A DNA stretch of 9,043 nt from CAYGBW01 sp964348185 (GTDB taxonomy: Bacteria; Desulfobacterota; BSN033; WVXP01): assembly GCA_964348185.1 (NCBI GenBank), contig CAYGBW010000087.1, positions 1 through 9,043 of the forward strand, written 5' to 3'. Under the pieces are notes generated by a model that was not told the DNA's origin, did not search any database, and saw only the letters and a list, made by a program, of their open reading frames with translations. Made by a program: the position numbers and the translations under genes. Positions 6,380-9,043 of the stretch are shown here, in pieces; positions within the stretch are counted from its first letter, which is position 1; each line of letters begins with the position of its first letter.

Positions 6380-6409
6380 AATCTATCCCTTCGTTGAGGA
6401 GGTTGTCAA
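6380..6409 (-). promoter_or_regulatory. Predicted sigma70 promoter of rlmN
   Basis: On the minus strand TTGACA (6409-6404) is followed by GATAGATTTT. The best -10 reading is ATAGAT or TAGATT, 17 or 18 bases downstream. Transcription would start near 6373 and leave a leader of about 27 bases before the rlmN ATG at 6346. Confidence 0.5.
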
Positions 6410-6434
6410 CTACTGCGGACGATGGGATACGGGG

Positions 6435-6461
6435 CAGCTGAACCCAGACCCCTGACAGCTG
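6435..6461. promoter_or_regulatory. Pair of CAGCTG palindromes between divergent promoters
   Basis: CAGCTG occurs at 6435-6440 and 6456-6461, a start-to-start distance of 21 bases or two helical turns. It lies between the -35 elements of the divergent rlmN and trxB promoters. This is a possible operator, but six-base palindromes also occur by chance. Confidence 0.25.
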
Positions 6462-6501
6462 GAATGCTTTTTCATGGTCCCAAAACCCTGAGGGCTTCCA
6501 T

Positions 6502-6530
6502 TTGACAAAAGGAGGGAGGAGCTATAGATT
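6502..6530 (+). promoter_or_regulatory. Predicted sigma70 promoter of trxB
   Basis: TTGACA (6502-6507) is followed by TATAGA (6523-6528, spacer 15) or TAGATT (6525-6530, spacer 17). Transcription would start near 6537. The trxB reading frame can be extended back to a TTG inside this -35, which is therefore unlikely to be a start codon. Confidence 0.55.
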
Positions 6531-6552
6531 TAAGGGGTCGAGATCACACGAT

Positions 6553-6556
6553 GGAG
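6553..6556 (+). promoter_or_regulatory. Ribosome binding site supporting the trxB start
   Basis: GGAG lies eight bases before the ATG at 6565. A second GGAG at 6560-6563 lies seven bases before an in-frame ATG at 6571, so either codon may be used. Confidence 0.5.
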
Positions 6557-6564
6557 ACTGGAGC

Positions 6565-7539
6565 ATGGCAATGAGCCATCAAAGTGACGGGCAAATGAGC
6601 ACCAACAACGGGCGGGAGACCATTTTTGATCTCATCATTGTGGGGGGTGGGCCTGCTGGGCTTACCGCAGGGCTTTACGGGGGACGGGCGAGGCTCGCTA
6701 CGATTCTTCTGGAGGGTGCTGCGTTAGGAGGCCAGATGACAACCACAGATGAGATCGACAACTACCCTGGATTCCCCAAGGGGGTTACAGGAGCTGAATT
6801 GACCCAGTTGATGGAAGAACAGGCCAGAGGTTTCGATTGCCAGATCACTCCTGAAATGGCCACGGGGATCGAGGTCGAGGGAGAAATCAAGACGGTAAGG
6901 ACTGAGCAGAACCTCTACCGGGGGCGCGCCCTCATCCTTTGTCCCGGGACAGAATACAGAAAACTGGGAGTTCCTGGCGAAGAAGAATTTACGGGGCGAG
7001 GAGTTTCATATTGTGCCACTTGCGACGCCGCCTTTTTTAGGGATAGCAAGATTGTGGTTGTGGGGGGCGGCGACTCAGCATTGACGGAGGCCCTGTTTCT
7101 CAGAAAGTTCGCCAGGGAGATCACCATCATTCATCGTCGGGATTCTCTCAGGGCTGAAAAAATCTATCAGGAAAAGGCCTTTGCCGAGCCAAAGATCAAT
7201 TTTCTCTGGGATAGCGTGGTTGAACAGATTAGGGGAAACGAGACTGTGGAAGGCGTGGTGGTGAGAAGCCTCAAGACCCAGGAGATTCGAGAGGTCTCAA
7301 CGGAAGGGGTGTTCATGTTCGTCGGTGTCACCCCCAAAACAGCGTTTCTGAGCGGTGTAGTGGAATTGGACGAGAGGGGCTATATTGTCACGGACGATGC
7401 CTGCAGGACCTCGGTCGATGGGGTCTTCGCTGCAGGAGATGCTCGAAGAAGCTTTTTGAAACAGATTGCCACAGCTGTTGGCGATGGGGCAACCGCGTCC
7501 TTTGCTGCTGAGAAGTACCTGGAACATAAGGACGCCTGA
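6565..7539 (+). CDS. trxB: Thioredoxin reductase (NADPH)
   Basis: TrxB passes electrons from NADPH through FAD and a redox-active disulfide to thioredoxin in the cytoplasm. From the ATG at 6565 the product is 324 residues, close to the usual 305-325. Landmarks are the FAD loop GGGPAG (27-32), the redox disulfide CATC (150-153), the NADPH loop GGGDSA (167-172), and HRRDSLRA (190-197), whose arginines bind the 2'-phosphate and favour NADPH over NADH. The C-terminal FAD motif is FAAGDARR...QIATAVGDGA. The start was chosen because a longer reading begins inside the promoter, while 6565 and 6571 each have a GGAG. The first 17 or so residues before IFDLIIVGGG are extra and polar. It heads the plus-strand redox cluster, divergent from rlmN. 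Ferredoxin-dependent or low-Mr homologues that prefer other donors exist but fit less well. Confidence 0.93.
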   Translation: MAMSHQSDGQMSTNNGRETIFDLIIVGGGPAGLTAGLYGGRARLATILLEGAALGGQMTTTDEIDNYPGFPKGVTGAELTQLMEEQARGFDCQITPEMATGIEVEGEIKTVRTEQNLYRGRALILCPGTEYRKLGVPGEEEFTGRGVSYCATCDAAFFRDSKIVVVGGGDSALTEALFLRKFAREITIIHRRDSLRAEKIYQEKAFAEPKINFLWDSVVEQIRGNETVEGVVVRSLKTQEIREVSTEGVFMFVGVTPKTAFLSGVVELDERGYIVTDDACRTSVDGVFAAGDARRSFLKQIATAVGDGATASFAAEKYLEHKDA

Positions 7540-7591
7540 ACACAGGCTTTTTCGCTTTCTGAAGGAGAAGCCGCCGAGTAAGGGGCAGGCC

Positions 7592-7619
7592 TTGATCTTA
7601 CCCGATCTTGTGGTACGAT
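7592..7619 (+). promoter_or_regulatory. Possible promoter before the NFU gene
   Basis: TTGATC (7592-7597) and TACGAT (7614-7619) are separated by 16 bases, each a 4/6 match. They sit in the 132-base gap after trxB, 53 bases before the NFU start codon. The rest of this gap holds no gene or convincing terminator that I can see. Confidence 0.3.
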
Positions 7620-7671
7620 TTATGTAGGAGGTACGACTAGCTAGGGCACACTCGACAGAGGGGGAAAACTT

Positions 7672-7893
7672 ATGAGAGAACTGGTAGAGAAAGCGCTTGA
7701 GAAGGTGAGACCAGCGCTGCAACGGGATGGAGGGGACATCGAGCTCATAGACGTCAAGGAGGATGGTGTTGTCCAGGTGAGGTTGACTGGCGCCTGCGGT
7801 GGGTGTCCTATGTCCCAGATGACCTTGAAAATGGGGGTTGAAAAAGCCCTGAAACAAGAGGTTCCGGGGGTAACCCGTGTCGATTCCCTCTAG
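7672..7893 (+). CDS. NifU C-terminal-domain (NFU) Fe-S cluster protein
   Basis: This 73-residue protein is a stand-alone NifU C-terminal domain, which binds a [4Fe-4S] cluster at a dimer interface and carries it to client proteins. The cluster motif is CGGCPMS (C42, C45) after the typical VRPALQRDGGDIELIDV start, and the length is right for a single-domain NFU. A purine-rich GAGGGGG lies about eight bases before the ATG. It sits between trxB and a dicluster ferredoxin on the same strand, so delivery of clusters to that ferredoxin or to later Fe-S enzymes is plausible but inferred. The full-length NifU scaffold (N-terminal IscU part) is absent. Confidence 0.93.
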   Translation: MRELVEKALEKVRPALQRDGGDIELIDVKEDGVVQVRLTGACGGCPMSQMTLKMGVEKALKQEVPGVTRVDSL

Positions 7894-7968
7894 GACTTGG
7901 CGGTAGGGGCGATCAGGAGTCTCATCGACCCATTGCCACTCGGGGATAAGAGGTCTGAAAGCGTAAAG

Positions 7969-8151
7969 ATGCATCCAGAGATCCGGAACGATGAGTGCGA
8001 CCGTTGTGGAATCTGCATCGAGATCTGCCCATCAGAGGTCTACTACATGAGTGAAGAGGTTGTTGAGATTGCCTTGCCTGAGGAATGTATCGAGTGCGGT
8101 GCCTGTGTGAAGCAATGCCCTCCTGGGTGCGTCGTTTTGGTTGACGAGTAA
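7969..8151 (+). CDS. 2[4Fe-4S] ferredoxin
   Basis: A 60-residue dicluster ferredoxin, an anaerobic low-potential electron carrier. Cluster ligands are C10, C13, C16 and C20 in CDRCGICIEICP, and C40, C43, C46 and C50 in CIECGACVKQCPPG, with one extra Cys at 54. The partner enzyme is unknown. The ATG at 7969 gives a normal-length ferredoxin. The frame extends upstream to a TTG at 7897, three bases after the NFU stop, which would add 24 residues with no family likeness. An AAGAGG lies 15 bases before the ATG, too far for a good ribosome binding site, so the start is only moderately certain. Being next to NFU suggests the two are expressed together. Confidence 0.88.
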   Translation: MHPEIRNDECDRCGICIEICPSEVYYMSEEVVEIALPEECIECGACVKQCPPGCVVLVDE

Positions 8152-8229
8152 GGTTGTATTATTTTTTTCAGGTTCGCGGAGGGGGAAGCCGATTTTTGCG
8201 GATTGCGGGGCAGAGGAGGATCCGGGTAA

Positions 8230-8445
8230 ATGGGGGAAGAGGTCTTTGTGGGTGAACCCCTCGTAGAGGCGGTCTCTTCTCTGCCAGGATTTGGCCCGGA
8301 GGAGCAAGTCTCTCCTCCGGTTCGAGAGCTTGGTTCCCTGCTTGGATCGATCAAAGAAGGCCGGAAAAAGGGTTTGAACCGCAGCTTCCTAGAAGCCGAG
8401 CGACGAGTCTTGGCCATTTTGGAGGGAGCCAGCAGGCATCGTTGA
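8230..8445 (+). CDS. Unknown 71-residue protein upstream of ispE
   Basis: I do not recognise this protein. It has no signal peptide, membrane segment or Cys motif. The sequence splits into an acidic, Pro/Gly-rich first half (residues 1-38) and a Lys/Arg-rich, probably helical second half (39-71, for example SFLEAERRVLAILEG). AGGAGG lies ten bases before the ATG, and it occupies the gap between the ferredoxin and ispE on the same strand, 23 bases before the ispE start. Its codon choice looks like that of its neighbours. These points favour a real gene, but a chance frame of this length is possible, and the minus strand here also has a long open frame. Confidence 0.5.
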   Translation: MGEEVFVGEPLVEAVSSLPGFGPEEQVSPPVRELGSLLGSIKEGRKKGLNRSFLEAERRVLAILEGASRHR

Positions 8446-8470
8446 CAGGCCGGCAGGGGCGAGGAATAGT
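8442..8470 (+). promoter_or_regulatory. Possible promoter before ispE
   Basis: TTGACA (8442-8447) and AATAGT (8465-8470) are separated by 17 bases; the -35 is perfect and the -10 matches 4/6. The -10 overlaps the best start codon of ispE, so either this is chance or translation begins at a later non-ATG codon. Confidence 0.25.
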
Positions 8471-9043
8471 GTCGGTACGGTTATTGCGAAAAGCCAGGTT
8501 GCCGTCTCTGCGAATCAAATCGCCTGCCAAAGTCAACCTGACACTGGAGGTCCTCGGACGGAGATCAGATGGCTATCATGACATTCGCAGTGTCATGGTA
8601 CCGGTGGATCTATGTGATGTTCTCCATGTTGCCCTCACGGAAGGTGAGGGGATTGAGGTGTGCTGCAACGGGGCAGATCTCCCGGTGGATGAGAAGAATC
8701 TGGCTTACAGGGCCGGTTCCCTGATCTGCCAGAGGATAGGGAAGAGGAAGGGATTCCAGATCTCGATCAGAAAGAGGATCCCTGTAAGCGCTGGTCTCGG
8801 AGGAGGCAGCAGCAACGCTGCGTCCACGCTGATGGGACTGAATAGACTGTTGGAGGCTCGTCTGACCCGGTCTGACCTCATGAAAATGGCCACAAAACTG
8901 GGAGCGGATGTGCCATTTTTCATTCTAGGTCGTCCGGCCTTGGCGACAGGCACAGGGGAATTGCTCGAGGAATTGGCTGATCTACCAAGATTCTGGTTTC
9001 TCTTGGTCTATCCAGGGATTCGTGTGTCTACCCGATGGGCATA
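8469..9043 (+). CDS. ispE: 4-diphosphocytidyl-2-C-methyl-D-erythritol kinase, 3' end beyond window
   Basis: IspE phosphorylates the 2-hydroxyl of CDP-methylerythritol in the MEP isoprenoid pathway. 191 residues are visible of a family length of about 280-300; the frame is open to the window edge. GHMP-kinase landmarks are SPAKVNLTLEVLGRRSDGYH (18-37, with catalytic K21), the ATP loop PVSAGLGGGSSNAA (105-118) and GADVPFF (145-151, catalytic D148). No ATG precedes the conserved block, so a non-ATG start is needed. GTG at 8469 is chosen because GAGGA lies just upstream, although that gives an N-terminus about ten residues longer than usual. TTG at 8484 or 8499 are alternatives. It follows the Fe-S cluster genes on the same strand; later MEP enzymes IspG and IspH are [4Fe-4S] proteins, a possible but unproven reason for the arrangement. 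Confidence 0.93.
   Translation, partial: MSVRLLRKARLPSLRIKSPAKVNLTLEVLGRRSDGYHDIRSVMVPVDLCDVLHVALTEGEGIEVCCNGADLPVDEKNLAYRAGSLICQRIGKRKGFQISIRKRIPVSAGLGGGSSNAASTLMGLNRLLEARLTRSDLMKMATKLGADVPFFILGRPALATGTGELLEELADLPRFWFLLVYPGIRVSTRWA

Noticed and set aside
6551..6574. Seven-codon leader frame (METGAWQ) ending on the ATG at 6571
   Set aside because: The ATGA overlap is suggestive, but its start has no well-placed ribosome binding site and the peptide has no attenuation-like codon run.
7548..7575. GGCTT/AAGCC pairing after trxB as a terminator
   Set aside because: Stem is only five pairs with a long loop and no T run after it.
7622..7640. AGGAGG (7626-7631) in the gap before the NFU gene
   Set aside because: No ATG, GTG or TTG follows at a usable distance and stops come quickly, so no gene is called.
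7297..7974. Minus-strand open frame of 225 codons over trxB end, NFU and ferredoxin start
   Set aside because: Antisense to three recognisable genes; no family motifs.
8161..8169. T run after the ferredoxin gene as a terminator
   Set aside because: No GC-rich stem precedes the T run.
8043..8417. Minus-strand open frame of 124 codons
   Set aside because: Antisense to the ferredoxin C-terminus and the 71-residue gene; low-complexity Ser/Pro/Arg composition typical of a shadow frame.
1..9043. CRISPR array, tRNA, rRNA, riboswitch or transposase
   Set aside because: No regularly spaced repeats, no cloverleaf or TTCGA-type T-arm in context, no known aptamer core and no transposase motifs were found by eye on either strand.

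Overview
The window is ordinary-looking bacterial chromosome with ten recognisable or plausible housekeeping genes, two unrecognised small genes, and one short non-coding stretch rich in repeats. Gene content points to an anaerobic Gram-negative bacterium, most likely in the former Deltaproteobacteria (Desulfobacterota). It includes a dicluster [4Fe-4S] ferredoxin, a NifU-type Fe-S protein, the MEP isoprenoid route, rsmD-coaD adjacency, and a methylthioadenosine deaminase beside a nucleoside phosphorylase. The lineage is an inference from gene content and the style of the repeat, not from any marker gene.

Layout. (a) 21-737, plus strand: an AmpD-like amidase. (b) 738-1029: no gene; it holds a dispersed-repeat-like inverted repeat (889-958) and two tandem hairpins (975-987 and 1000-1015) that resemble an IS200/IS605-type end. 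(c) 1030-6346, minus strand: read in transcription order, rlmN, a purine nucleoside phosphorylase (mtnP-like), mtaD, a Mut7-C RNase-like protein, rsmD and coaD, then an unknown one-TM protein that may or may not belong to the unit. mtnP and mtaD overlap by ATGA, and mtaD and the Mut7-C gene are one base apart. (d) 6347-6564: a divergent promoter region with a TTGACA-type promoter facing each way. (e) 6565-9043, plus strand: trxB, a NifU C-terminal-domain protein, a ferredoxin, an unrecognised 71-residue protein, and ispE running off the window end.

How the genes fit together. The minus-strand unit combines translation-related RNA modification (RlmN on 23S rRNA and tRNA, RsmD on 16S rRNA), coenzyme A synthesis (CoaD) and disposal of methylthioadenosine. 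The phosphorylase has Asn where human MTAP has the adenine-reading Asp220. Together with the adjacent deaminase this suggests methylthioadenosine is first deaminated to methylthioinosine and then phosphorolysed. A near-consensus sigma70 promoter (TTGACA-17-TAAAAT) sits over the rlmN stop codon, so the mtnP-to-coaD part can probably be transcribed separately. The plus-strand unit is redox and Fe-S themed (TrxB, NFU, ferredoxin) and leads into isoprenoid synthesis.

No tRNA, rRNA, CRISPR array, phage gene, transposase or clear new system was found. The least explained items are the hairpin and repeat block at 889-1020, the MDG-repeat membrane protein, and the 71-residue protein before ispE.
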